This document shows positions 45,370 through 53,852 of a stretch of DNA of 64,000 bases, in pieces. The notes beneath the pieces were generated by a model, which was given only the letters and a program-made list of their open reading frames with translations, did no database searches and was not told the DNA's origin. The position numbers and the translations under genes are program-made. The stretch is from positions 124,001 to 188,000 of the forward strand of contig NZ_QXGL01000004.1 in NCBI RefSeq assembly GCF_003951095.1. The letters are read 5' to 3'. Numbering within the stretch: position 1 is the stretch's first letter; each line of letters begins with the position of its first letter. The DNA is from Bifidobacterium goeldii (GTDB lineage: Bacteria; Actinomycetota; Actinomycetes; Actinomycetales; Bifidobacteriaceae).

Positions 45370-45398
45370 ATTGTAACGCTCGGCTTGACATTGTGCAA
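45370..45398 (-). promoter_or_regulatory. rplM-rpsI promoter
   Basis: On the minus strand, TTGCAC (45398-45393), a 17-bp spacer and TACAAT (45375-45370) match the sigma-A consensus closely. The transcribed leader to 45197 can fold with CCCT/AGGG and GTCCT/AGGAC pairings near its 5' end. Confidence 0.75.
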
Positions 45399-45437
45399 TG
45401 CCGGGCGTGGCACTATGCAACGCCTACACAATGCAAC

Positions 45438-45468
45438 GGCCCCGACCGGAAAACATCCGATCAGGGCC
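45438..45468 (-). terminator. Stem-loop after malQ
   Basis: GGCCCCGACCGG (45438-45449) pairs with CCGATCAGGGCC (45457-45468), including two G-U pairs, 28 bp past the malQ stop on the minus strand. The tail is weakly U-rich. Confidence 0.6.
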
Positions 45469-45495
45469 ATTATGTAAAGAGGATTTGCGAGCCGA

Positions 45496-47664
45496 TTACT
45501 TACCCTGCATCACGCGGGTCAGCGACTGCAAACGCGGATTGTCGAACAGCTTCTCCAACGGCACCACCTTGCCGTTGCCATCAGCCAGCGGAATACGCCA
45601 ATTCGGATACTCATTATTCGTACCCGGCTGGTTCTGCGCGCGACGCTCACCAACACCATCAACAATGGATGCAGCCAGCAGCTTGCAGTGCGAACCGCGC
45701 AAACCGCGGTACAGTGCTTCGATAATCTGCTGTTCGTTAGCAGCCTCATCCTCAAGCAGCTTCGGATCAAGGTAGCCGTTATCGACCAGCATCGTCATCA
45801 TTGCTTCATGCTCAGCCTTAGCGCTCTCCTTAAACTCTTCAACAGAGCCTTCGATCAAGCCGAGACGTTCACGCAATTCAACATGCTCGTATGCCAAGTA
45901 GCCAGCTGCTGGCGGCAGATCATGCGTATTGACGGAAGCCAATGCGTATTCGCGCCAATCCTTTGGAGCGCGGAACTTGCCATCCATCTGCTCGAACCAT
46001 TCGACAGCGCAGCCAAGCACACCATGTGCAGACAGTGACGTCGACACATATGCCGGCACTACGCCCAGATCCTCACCAACTACTACGCCATGCGCGCGCT
46101 CAGCTTCAAGAGCCAGAATGCCCAACATAATGTTGGAATCGTAGTGCACGTAGGCGCCGTCCTTGGCGGTATGACCAGCAGGAATCCACCACAGGCGGAA
46201 CAAGCCAAGAATATGGTCAATACGCACAGCACCCGCGTGAGCAAACGTGTCATGCACCATCTGACGATACGTGCGGTAGCCAGTGTTTTCCAAGTCGATT
46301 GGGCTCAGCGGCGGCTGGCTCCAATCCTGACCCTGCTGGTTGAAGTAATCCGGCGGGGCACCAACCGTCGCTCCCTTAGCAAAACGCTCCGGGTTCCACC
46401 ACACGTCAGCGCCCAGCGGATGCACACCAACAGCCATATCAGCCATCAGGCCAATGTGCATGCCTTCAGCCTTCGCGGCCTTCTGCGCGCGGTCGAGCTG
46501 CTCAACAGAAATCCACTCGAGCCAACGGTAGAAGTCAAGCGTGTCAGGGAACTGGCGACGCAGTTCGCGCACTTCACGCGAATCACGGTTGAGGCGCTTC
46601 TCCCAGCTGCTCTCATCACCAGTAGGCGCACCCCACTTGTCATAGCACAAGCACCACGTAGCGTAAGCTTCAAGGCCTTCGCCGGCGCTGGCCTTGTACT
46701 CGTCAAAAGCCTTCTGGCGCTCAGCGGTGCGACCAGCCTTGAAGATCAGCCACAACGCGTGCATCTTCACGCGCCACATCACATCACGGTCAATGATTCG
46801 CGCATCATCGTTCAGCGGGGCTACCTGCGCGCGCAGTTCCTCAACCTGTGCGCGCGTAGCATCGTCAAGCTCATCGTATTCTTCGACCGCTTCAGGGCGA
46901 ATGTAGGTGAAGTTGACAAAGCGGCGCGAGATTGGCAGATACGGGGAGGGAGTCAGCGGCGCCACCGGTTCAGCCGCGTGCAGCGGGTTCACCAGCAGGA
47001 AGTCAGCGCCGGTCTTACGACGAGCCTCAACCATCATGGTCTTCAGGTCTTCGTAATCGCCCACGCCCCACGAGCCAGCAGAACGAATCGAATACAGCTG
47101 AGCCATCCAGCCCCACAGCTGCGCATCTTCCATAGCTGGCAGCATCTTGATGCGCTCGGGCGCGCTAATGAGCGTAGCGTCCTGCGTTTTGTCACCGGCG
47201 GTGACGTGCAACGTGTGATAACCGATCGGCAGATCAGCGGGGATGATAATCGACGCGGTAGCGACAAAATGACCATCAATTTCGTACGCCTGCGATCCGT
47301 CGCCGGCTCCCGGCTCCAGTTCGCCGTCGTATTCTTCGCCGTTTTCCAGCGTGATGGTTGCTGACGGGATCTGCATAATGCCGGTGTTCACCAGCACTTG
47401 ATCTTCTTTGCCAGCGGTATGCAGTACGGTCGGGGCGACCAGTCTGCGATGGCGTTCGTCAAGAATACGAACAATGGATGCATCAATAGCGTCGTCGTCG
47501 GAGGCGTCAATGCCTAGGGCTGCGAGCAGTTCGATCAGGACTTCGTCGCTGATCTCGTGGTAATCGTTAGTCATGCCTACGTAGCTCGTCGCCACGCCCA
47601 CTAGCTGTGCAAGGTGGATCAGCGGCCGGGAGAGACGTTCCGCGCTTTCTGTTCTCTCTGTCAT
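45496..47664 (-). CDS. malQ: 4-alpha-glucanotransferase (amylomaltase, GH77)
   Basis: MalQ transfers alpha-1,4-glucan segments between maltodextrins, releasing glucose. The 722-residue protein has an N-terminal extension (about 1-160, HEISDEVLIELLAALGID) typical of actinobacterial MalQ. The GH77 barrel carries AVRIDHILGLFRLWWIPAG (nucleophile Asp), GVVVGEDLGVVPAYV (acid/base Glu) and ASVNTHDLPPAAGYLAYE. No Shine-Dalgarno is seen. TACACT ends 7 nt before the ATG, which fits a leaderless transcript. A LacI-type palindrome lies about 120 bp upstream. Confidence 0.95.
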   Translation of the reverse strand: MTERTESAERLSRPLIHLAQLVGVATSYVGMTNDYHEISDEVLIELLAALGIDASDDDAIDASIVRILDERHRRLVAPTVLHTAGKEDQVLVNTGIMQIPSATITLENGEEYDGELEPGAGDGSQAYEIDGHFVATASIIIPADLPIGYHTLHVTAGDKTQDATLISAPERIKMLPAMEDAQLWGWMAQLYSIRSAGSWGVGDYEDLKTMMVEARRKTGADFLLVNPLHAAEPVAPLTPSPYLPISRRFVNFTYIRPEAVEEYDELDDATRAQVEELRAQVAPLNDDARIIDRDVMWRVKMHALWLIFKAGRTAERQKAFDEYKASAGEGLEAYATWCLCYDKWGAPTGDESSWEKRLNRDSREVRELRRQFPDTLDFYRWLEWISVEQLDRAQKAAKAEGMHIGLMADMAVGVHPLGADVWWNPERFAKGATVGAPPDYFNQQGQDWSQPPLSPIDLENTGYRTYRQMVHDTFAHAGAVRIDHILGLFRLWWIPAGHTAKDGAYVHYDSNIMLGILALEAERAHGVVVGEDLGVVPAYVSTSLSAHGVLGCAVEWFEQMDGKFRAPKDWREYALASVNTHDLPPAAGYLAYEHVELRERLGLIEGSVEEFKESAKAEHEAMMTMLVDNGYLDPKLLEDEAANEQQIIEALYRGLRGSHCKLLAASIVDGVGERRAQNQPGTNNEYPNWRIPLADGNGKVVPLEKLFDNPRLQSLTRVMQGK

Positions 47665-47783
47665 AGTTCATAGTGTAAGCCTCGTAAATGGCGGCGCGCG
47701 TGCGCCTCGCGCAAATTCGAGCACATTTTACGGCTAGTTTTCGCTTTTGTACCGGTTTTTGTGCATCTACGGGGGTATCAGCA

Positions 47784-47797
47784 TGCAAACGATTGCA
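47784..47797. promoter_or_regulatory. LacI-type operator candidate upstream of malQ
   Basis: TGCAAACGATTGCA is a 14-bp palindrome with one mismatched pair and a central CG. Maltose-type LacI regulators of bifidobacteria control malQ genes. No such regulator gene is beside malQ, so the protein would act in trans. The 202-bp gap 47665-47866 otherwise holds no gene. Confidence 0.45.
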
Positions 47798-47866
47798 TTT
47801 AGCAGCGCGGCGAACTAGTCAGAACTACACAGAACTGCACACAACTACCAGAGCGATGATTCCCCG

Positions 47867-48478
47867 TTATCGTCTCGAAGCTGCTTTCACTACTTCCGGA
47901 GCAGGATCTTCGCGCAGTCGAGCGAGCGTTTCCTCAGACGTGTTCGGGTTTAACGCCACCGCGCGGCGCACCATCGTCGCAAGGATCACCGGCGCTCCTT
48001 CTTCGCGGGTAACACCCAGCTCCGACAGCCAGTCCAGCGTTGCCGCGTCGAGATCCGGGTTTTGCGCGCCTTCCAGTCGCATTTTCCATGATGTGCGCTT
48101 ATTACGCAGCGCCGCATCGCGCACTTCAGGCACAGCATCTTTAGTAAGTCGACCCACGAGCCAATTTTTATCATCTTCATTCGCAGCTACTGCGCGCCGC
48201 ACTTCAGGCGAATCATCAACAGAAAGCTTGACGAGCACGTTCGGGAACGGCATGGTTTGTGCGAGCATGATGCGATCTTCTACCGGCGTGTGATTATTGC
48301 CAGCAACCGCTTCCAACAGTGCAGTAGCGCGGGAAAACGCCGCCTGATCTGAGCGGTCAGGTAGCGGACGGCGCGCAAATTCAGAAAGCTCAGCACTGTC
48401 AGTAGAGTGCCGCAACCGCTCATAGGTGGCGGTTAACGGCTCAAAATCAGCATCAGGTTGTGCGGCATCGTGACTCAT
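47867..48478 (-). CDS. Helical-repeat (HEAT/leucine-rich-variant-like) protein of unknown function
   Basis: The 203-residue acidic protein is built of short helical repeats. VLVKLSVDDSPEVRRAVAAN, VGRLTKDAVPEVRDAALRNK and TLARLREDPAPEVVKAASRR each have the D-x-x-P-E-V-R/V-x-A-A signature. Such variant leucine-rich or HEAT-like repeats mediate protein contacts. There is no catalytic motif, signal peptide or membrane segment. Start is uncertain (ATG 48478 or upstream GTGs; no clear Shine-Dalgarno). It is between yigZ and malQ in the same direction; no function is implied. Confidence 0.65.
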   Translation of the reverse strand: MSHDAAQPDADFEPLTATYERLRHSTDSAELSEFARRPLPDRSDQAAFSRATALLEAVAGNNHTPVEDRIMLAQTMPFPNVLVKLSVDDSPEVRRAVAANEDDKNWLVGRLTKDAVPEVRDAALRNKRTSWKMRLEGAQNPDLDAATLDWLSELGVTREEGAPVILATMVRRAVALNPNTSEETLARLREDPAPEVVKAASRR

Positions 48479-48544
48479 GGCCACCACACTACCGTGCACA
48501 CTGCACCACGCCAGCTTGCGGGGCAGCTTACGCGCAGCCGTGCG

Positions 48545-49189
48545 CTACGCAGCAATCGGGATTGGTCGACTGACGAGTTCGCCTGGCTGTGGCGTAATCG
48601 TCGCGGAGAAGCTTTCGCGCACGCGGCGCAGAAACTCTTCCTCGTGCTCTACCGGGAGAATAACGTCAAGGTTCACACGATCGCTATATTCTTCGTGTTC
48701 CAATCGCCCATCCAACGCGAACGCAATCTGCTGGAACATCGATAACTGTGGATATTGCAGCGCGACGTGATACCGGCGGCAGCTTTCAATGCGCGCCAAA
48801 CGCGCGGCTTTAACACCCAGCGATGCTGTAGATGAGTATGCACGAATCAGACCGCCAGAACCGAGCAGAATGCCGCCAAAGTAGCGAGTGACCGTTACCA
48901 CGCAATCAATCATTTCGTTTTGGCGCAGTACGTCAAGGATTGGTTTGCCAGCAGTGCCAGAGGGCTCACCATCGTCGCTCATCCGCTCACGTACGCGACC
49001 ATCACCATCCACGCACATTGCGGCATATGCTACGTGCCGCGCTTTGGGATGCTGCTCGCGGATAGTTTCCACGAACGCGAGCGCATCATCGAGCGTGCCT
49101 ACATGGCAAGCGTCGGCAATGAACTCTGACTTCTTCTCGACGAGCGTGTCATGCGCTGGAGCGTCAGGCGGATCGAGGATGGTCTTCAT
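48545..49189 (-). CDS. YigZ/IMPACT family protein
   Basis: The 214-residue protein matches the UPF0029/IMPACT family: KKSEFIADACHV, ARHVAYAAM, the diagnostic SDDGEPSGTAGKPIL and VTRYFGGILLGSGGLIRAYS, followed by a DUF1949 C-terminal domain. The cellular role is not settled in bacteria. ATG 49189 was chosen. It lacks a Shine-Dalgarno but has TAGACT 8 nt upstream; the 27-codon extension is unlikely. Confidence 0.88.
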   Translation of the reverse strand: MKTILDPPDAPAHDTLVEKKSEFIADACHVGTLDDALAFVETIREQHPKARHVAYAAMCVDGDGRVRERMSDDGEPSGTAGKPILDVLRQNEMIDCVVTVTRYFGGILLGSGGLIRAYSSTASLGVKAARLARIESCRRYHVALQYPQLSMFQQIAFALDGRLEHEEYSDRVNLDVILPVEHEEEFLRRVRESFSATITPQPGELVSRPIPIAA

Positions 49190-49573
49190 GTGCCGCAAGT
49201 CTAATGCGTGGACGATACGATTGCGCCGGATGTAATAATCGCGGTTGTTTTTTGTAGACCACAGACACAACTACGTAGCCAGTACGATGAGGTGATACGA
49301 ACACCGCGAGCAGTCCACCGTCTCACATAGCGGACAGACACGCCGACGATTATGCACCATATACCCCCATAACCACGTTTCCACTCGATGTGATCGATAA
49401 TGTCGTGGCGCAATTAGCCTTCCAAGGGTAGAATTGCCACGGAGACGGACGGACAATGGCGTACCTCCGGCTCCCTTGCTTAACTCTTACGCTGTACGTT
49501 GCAAGGGGGCCTCGCCATCAGCCCAGCATTATGAGTGTGTGCAGCTCTAGCAACCGTATTGCAATACAAAAAA
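49190..49573. other. Non-coding region with nested inverted repeats
   Basis: About 380 bp carry no credible gene. On the plus strand, ATGGCG...CGCCAT (49457-49520) encloses CTCCCTTGC...GCAAGGGGG, and GTGG-CAATT...AATTG-CCAC (49411-49441) lies just before. The folding potential suggests a structured RNA or old terminators. No match to SRP RNA, RNase P or tmRNA signatures could be read. Confidence 0.35.
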
Positions 49574-49597
49574 GGTTTTGAGCGAACGCTCAAAACC
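49574..49597 (-). terminator. Intrinsic terminator after tRNA-Ser
   Basis: GGTTTTGAGCG and CGCTCAAAACC form a perfect 11-bp stem with a tiny loop, followed on the minus strand by TTTTTTG. Confidence 0.9.
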
Positions 49598-49605
49598 CTT
49601 GTCGG

Positions 49606-49693
49606 CGGAGTCAGAGGGATTCGAACCCTCGAGCCGCGGAAAGCGACTAACACCTTAGCAGGGTGCCCCTATCGGCCACTCAGGCATGACTCC
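49606..49693 (-). tRNA. tRNA-Ser(GCT)
   Basis: An 88-nt type II tRNA on the minus strand. The acceptor arms are GGAGTCA/TGACTCC, the anticodon loop is CTGCTAA (anticodon GCT, reading AGC/AGU), there is a long variable arm, and the T-loop is GGGTTCGAATCCC. CCA is not encoded. It is followed by a strong terminator. Confidence 0.96.
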
Positions 49694-49782
49694 ACGTTGC
49701 ACACAACCGAAGCTGTATTGCGCAACAGCATGTTATCTTACCATCCGCCCCCGGACTACGCGACACGCGACACACGCGTACG

Positions 49783-50739
49783 CTATTTCGCTGGATTCGT
49801 ATCCCCTGAGAACGTAATCACCACAGCCACAATCACCAGCGCAACACCAATCAAATCCCACACTGTTGGAATCTCACCAAACAGCAAGCCAATAAACACC
49901 GCAACCGCAGGATTAATCGATTGCATCACCGAGAACGCGCCAGAAGTTGTGCGGCGCATAATCACCTGGTCAATCACATACGGCATAAACGATGCAAATA
50001 CTGCCACCACCAGCAGCAAACCCACCAGCTTCAACGCGCCAGCCGGCCCAACCGCCCATGTAGCTCCAGCTTTCGGCGCAATCGTATGACGCACAGCAGG
50101 CACCGCCAATACGAGCGATTGCAACACCCAACCAGCCAGCATGCCAACGCTGAGATTATCCAGCGAATTGCCACGCGCTGCCACGCGCCTGCCCATCACA
50201 ATGTACACGCCCCACATTGAGCCGCCGATAAGAATCGCAATCAGGCCAATCAAAAAACGGCTACCGGTCGGAGCTGCCAGCGACATGCCAGCCAACAACA
50301 GCACGCCAGCCGCGGCCACAGCAATACCCAGTCGTTCACGCCACGATCGCCCAGCAATCACCGCGACTGTCAGCGGCCCCACGAATTCGATCGCTACCGC
50401 AATACCGACGTTCATATTGCTAATCGCCACGTAAAACATCGTGTTCATCAGCATAATCGACACACCGCATGCCACTACTACAACCCAATCGCGCACAGTA
50501 TGCGGCAATCCAGCACGCTTATCAGCCCGCCACGGCCGGCGCCATGCAATGAGCAGCAATGCGGTAAACCCTACGCGATACCAAACCGCGTACAACGGAT
50601 CCAACTGAGTGAACGCCAATTTGGCGACCAACGTGGCCGCATACATGAATATTGCCTCGCCCACAACAATGAGGAACACCGGCACACGATTGAGAACATC
50701 AAGCACAACTTTCTTCACACTCGCCACGCTAGCACCCAT
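49783..50739 (-). CDS. EamA/DMT family transporter (RhtA-like)
   Basis: The 318-residue membrane protein has ten hydrophobic segments in two EamA repeats (FLIVVGEAIFMYAATLVAKL and SMWGVYIVMGRRVA mark the halves). It contains SNMNVGIAVAIEFVGPLTVA and MQSINPAVAVFIGLLFGEIP, seen in RhtA-type amino-acid/metabolite exporters. The start at 50739 is a choice among several in-frame starts up to 50805. It is divergent from dinB. Substrate unknown. Confidence 0.85.
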   Translation of the reverse strand: MGASVASVKKVVLDVLNRVPVFLIVVGEAIFMYAATLVAKLAFTQLDPLYAVWYRVGFTALLLIAWRRPWRADKRAGLPHTVRDWVVVVACGVSIMLMNTMFYVAISNMNVGIAVAIEFVGPLTVAVIAGRSWRERLGIAVAAAGVLLLAGMSLAAPTGSRFLIGLIAILIGGSMWGVYIVMGRRVAARGNSLDNLSVGMLAGWVLQSLVLAVPAVRHTIAPKAGATWAVGPAGALKLVGLLLVVAVFASFMPYVIDQVIMRRTTSGAFSVMQSINPAVAVFIGLLFGEIPTVWDLIGVALVIVAVVITFSGDTNPAK

Positions 50740-50827
50740 GTTCGGCCGTGAACGCACTGCGGCGCGGCGCAAACCGACTTGTACGCGCACCCGCACGAAC
50801 ATCATGATGCGCGTTTACGATGGTGGT

Positions 50828-52171
50828 ATGAGCACCGCACCAAGACTGGCCGCCGCCAAACGCGATTGGGGGCATGATGAGACCGGTTGCACGGTGCTGC
50901 ATATTGATATGGACGCGTTTTATGCGTCGCTAGAAGTCGCGCGTCACCCTGAACTGAAAGGCAAACCGGTTATTATCGGCACTGGCCCGCGTTCGGTAGT
51001 ATCAGCGGCCAGCTATGAGGCCCGCCGCTACGGTATTAACTCAGCAATGCCCAGTGCGCGTGCACATCAGTTATGCCCTAACGGCGTATTTCTGCCGGTT
51101 GACATGACTTATTACCGCATGATGTCGCAGCGGATTTTTCGCGAGGTGTTCTCACAAATCACCAATCGTATTGAGAAAGTCTCGGTAGACGAATGCTATA
51201 TGGACGTGTCTGGAGCACTCCTGCACTGGGATCGGCCGAGTGCGATCGGCGCGTGGATTCGCGCGGAGGTTGCTAGCCGCTATCATGTGACCTGCTCAGT
51301 TGGTATTGCCGCAAACAAACTCGTCGCAAAAATGGCGTCAACAAACGCAAAACCAGATGGCATGCTGTTAATTCCACTCGACCGTCATGCTGAGTTTGTA
51401 CAAATGATGCCATTGCGCGGCATTCCTGGCATCGGGCCCGCACTGGAAAAACGCCTGCTTGCGTGGGGTGCCAATTCGGTAGCTGACTTGGCTGCGATGG
51501 ATGAGGCATCACTGACTCGTGCTTGTGGTTCAGCAACGCTCGCACACGGATTATACTTAGCCTCGCGTGGGCAAGATACACGCGCAGTAACGCCATATAC
51601 GCCTGAAAAATCGATTGGTGCAGAACGTACATTTTCGCAAGATACGCGCGATATGCGGCGTGTATGCGGATTGCTGCGATGGGCGTGCGATGATGTCGCA
51701 TCATCGTTGCGGCGCAGAGGTTTACTTGCGCGTACCGTTACCGTAAAACTGCGGTTCGCTGACCTGACGTATATGACCAAAGCGCACACGATGGAACGCC
51801 CAGTGGATACTGCGAGCGCCCTGTATCCGCAATGTGTGACGCTGTTGCGCGCCATGCTCGGGGTTGCGCCGTCTGCCAGTGAGGATAGCGCGTTGCCGCG
51901 TGAGATTCGACTTGCTGGTATGAGCGCAAGCGGACTCGTGGAAGCTGCCGGCGCGGTGATTCAGCCTACGCTTGACGATTTGCTCGAGGAGACTGGCGCT
52001 TCTTCAGGTACTCAAGCGAGCACCCCAGCTGGCACTCATGCAGGCACTCAGGCAGGAGCAGCCGCCGCCCCTGCTCCTGCTACGAAAGCAACCCGCTTGC
52101 GCGAAGCTGAACAGGCGTTAGATGCAGTGCGCAGAAAATATGGCCATAAAGCCGCGAGTCTTGGATTGTGA
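50828..52171 (+). CDS. dinB: DNA polymerase IV (Y family)
   Basis: DinB is the error-prone translesion polymerase. Metal-binding residues lie in HIDMDAFYASLE (Asp about 27) and VSVDECYMDVSG (Asp-Glu about 121-122). HhH motifs are in GIPGIGPALEKRLLAWG, and the little-finger domain follows. The 447 residues include a C-terminal tail with AGTHAGTQAGAAAAPAPAT. No LexA box was recognised. No Shine-Dalgarno; TACGAT ends 6 nt before this ATG (leaderless candidate). An in-frame ATG pair at 50804 is an alternative. Confidence 0.93.
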   Translation: MSTAPRLAAAKRDWGHDETGCTVLHIDMDAFYASLEVARHPELKGKPVIIGTGPRSVVSAASYEARRYGINSAMPSARAHQLCPNGVFLPVDMTYYRMMSQRIFREVFSQITNRIEKVSVDECYMDVSGALLHWDRPSAIGAWIRAEVASRYHVTCSVGIAANKLVAKMASTNAKPDGMLLIPLDRHAEFVQMMPLRGIPGIGPALEKRLLAWGANSVADLAAMDEASLTRACGSATLAHGLYLASRGQDTRAVTPYTPEKSIGAERTFSQDTRDMRRVCGLLRWACDDVASSLRRRGLLARTVTVKLRFADLTYMTKAHTMERPVDTASALYPQCVTLLRAMLGVAPSASEDSALPREIRLAGMSASGLVEAAGAVIQPTLDDLLEETGASSGTQASTPAGTHAGTQAGAAAAPAPATKATRLREAEQALDAVRRKYGHKAASLGL

Positions 52172-52220
52172 CCGGCGGCTGTATGGAACCTGCGGCTCTA
52201 ACCAATGCGCACGCAGATTG

Positions 52221-53345
52221 TTAATGGGCTAAGCGCTCAGCAGCGTCGGCAATGGCCTGATCGGAGGCTGTCGCCGAGAAGCGCAGATATTCGGGCGCGC
52301 CGTAGAATTCACCGGGGCTTGCGATAATACCGATTTCAGCGAGCGCTGCCATATCTTTCCAGCAGTCGCCGGACTTGGCGCGAACCCACACGTAGAGTGC
52401 ACCATCAGGCATGTTCGTTGCGTATCCGTAAGCGCGCAGAGCACTGACGAGTACACCAAGACGTTCACGATACCGATCATGCTGAGTGCGAGTAGCCTGC
52501 CGATCGCGCAAGCCTGCCGCCATTGCTGCTTGGACTGGGCCAGGGATTATTTGCCCGATCTGCTTACGATAGTCAGCCATCGGGTGGATCAACGCTGCAT
52601 CGCCTGCAATAAACGCGGTGCGATACCCCGCCATATTGCTCTGCTTGCTCAGCGAATACAGAACCAACACGCCATCGGCTGTTCCACCGCATACGCGAGC
52701 GTCGAGCGCGCATGGCGCTGGGGTTGCCGGCGCATTCCAAGTCATCAGCGCATAGCATTCGTCAGATAGCACGACAGCGCCAATGTCGCGCGCAGCAGCG
52801 ACGATACCGGCCATTTGTTCCACTGACAGCATGTCACCGGTCGGATTGCATGGCGAATTCACCCACACAGCCTTGACGCCTGGCATATTGCGCCATGAAT
52901 CAACGTCGGCAACATCGGCAACTTTGAGCACGCGCGCGCCGGCTAGCTGCGTACCAATTTCATACGTCGGATAGGAGATCGCTGGCTGCACAATCACATC
53001 ACCTTCGCCAAAGTGCAATAGCGAAGCCATCAGCGCAACCGCTTCTTTTGAACCGACCGTTGGCACAACAGCAGCATTGATTGCAGCAAGATCAACGCCA
53101 CGCGAATCGCAGAACCATTCAGCAATCGCCGCTTGCAGGTCAGCAGTGCCAACGGTAGTTGGGTATCCGTATGCGTTCGGATCGTTCGCAGCGTTGGCAA
53201 GCGCGCTGCGTACCGACTCAGGGACCGGATCAACCGGGGAGCCAACTGACAGGTCGATCATGCCGCCGAACGCAGCTTTAGCAGTGCGCTTATAGCTCGC
53301 GATACGCGACCAGTCATATGGTGAGGCAAACGTGTGGAAACCCAT
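52221..53345 (-). CDS. dapC: Succinyldiaminopimelate aminotransferase DapC
   Basis: DapC transfers the amino group from glutamate in the lysine/meso-diaminopimelate pathway. This 374-residue class I/II PLP aminotransferase has DLSVGSPVDPVPESVR near the N-terminus, VNSPCNPTGDML, SDECYALMTW, and the PLP-Lys in YSLSKQSNMAGYR. CAAGGAGCATTC precedes the ATG at 53345. It follows fdxA; the fdxA-dapC pair is conserved across actinobacteria, which supports dapC over other aminotransferases. Confidence 0.88.
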   Translation of the reverse strand: MGFHTFASPYDWSRIASYKRTAKAAFGGMIDLSVGSPVDPVPESVRSALANAANDPNAYGYPTTVGTADLQAAIAEWFCDSRGVDLAAINAAVVPTVGSKEAVALMASLLHFGEGDVIVQPAISYPTYEIGTQLAGARVLKVADVADVDSWRNMPGVKAVWVNSPCNPTGDMLSVEQMAGIVAAARDIGAVVLSDECYALMTWNAPATPAPCALDARVCGGTADGVLVLYSLSKQSNMAGYRTAFIAGDAALIHPMADYRKQIGQIIPGPVQAAMAAGLRDRQATRTQHDRYRERLGVLVSALRAYGYATNMPDGALYVWVRAKSGDCWKDMAALAEIGIIASPGEFYGAPEYLRFSATASDQAIADAAERLAH

Positions 53346-53385
53346 GAATGCTCCTTGTGTTCCTGTAATGCGACTCAATACGACA

Positions 53386-53412
53386 ATGGCCGCCGCGTGT
53401 GGCGACGGCCAT
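53386..53412 (-). other. Stem-loop between fdxA and dapC
   Basis: ATGGCCG pairs with CGGCCAT, extended by CCGC/GGCG, 28 bp past the fdxA stop. No U-tract. It is probably an attenuator that lets abundant ferredoxin and less aminotransferase be made from one transcript. Confidence 0.5.
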
Positions 53413-53439
53413 GAGTTCAAGCGTCAAACTTGAATTGAC

Positions 53440-53760
53440 TCACTGGTTTTGTGGGGGCAGTGCAGCTACCTGCTCAGGATCCTTACCGATCGGACCGTGT
53501 GCAGAAGCGCCGCCGAAATCGCCAACTTCAGCGAAGAAGTTAGCAGCAGCGTCCTTGTACCACGCCCACTCATCCGGCAGATCATCCTCGTAGAAGATGG
53601 CCTCGGTGGGGCACACCGGCTCGCATGCGCCGCAGTCGACGCACTCGTTCGGATTGATGTACAGCGAACGGGAACCCTCGTAAATGCAGTCAACGGGGCA
53701 CTCGTCCACGCAAGCCTTGTCCTTGACATCCACGCAAGGCTGAGCAACAACGTATGGCAT
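53440..53760 (-). CDS. fdxA: Seven-iron ferredoxin FdxA
   Basis: The 106-residue electron carrier has Cys at 9, 17, 21 and 25 (C-x7-C-x3-C-x3-C) and at 40, 43, 46 and 50 (C-x2-C-x2-C-x3-C-P), the layout of [3Fe-4S][4Fe-4S] ferredoxins. The C-terminal half is acidic. It may serve pyruvate- or other ferredoxin-dependent enzymes. AAGGAGAACACC lies before the ATG. Confidence 0.94.
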   Translation of the reverse strand: MPYVVAQPCVDVKDKACVDECPVDCIYEGSRSLYINPNECVDCGACEPVCPTEAIFYEDDLPDEWAWYKDAAANFFAEVGDFGGASAHGPIGKDPEQVAALPPQNQ

Positions 53761-53852
53761 GGTGTTCTCCTTACTTTGAGCTCATTCAAGCCTAGTCCAC
53801 AGTTCGGACGCGTGCCGCGCGCTCTCGTTCGCTGTACAGGCGGCTGATGTCG

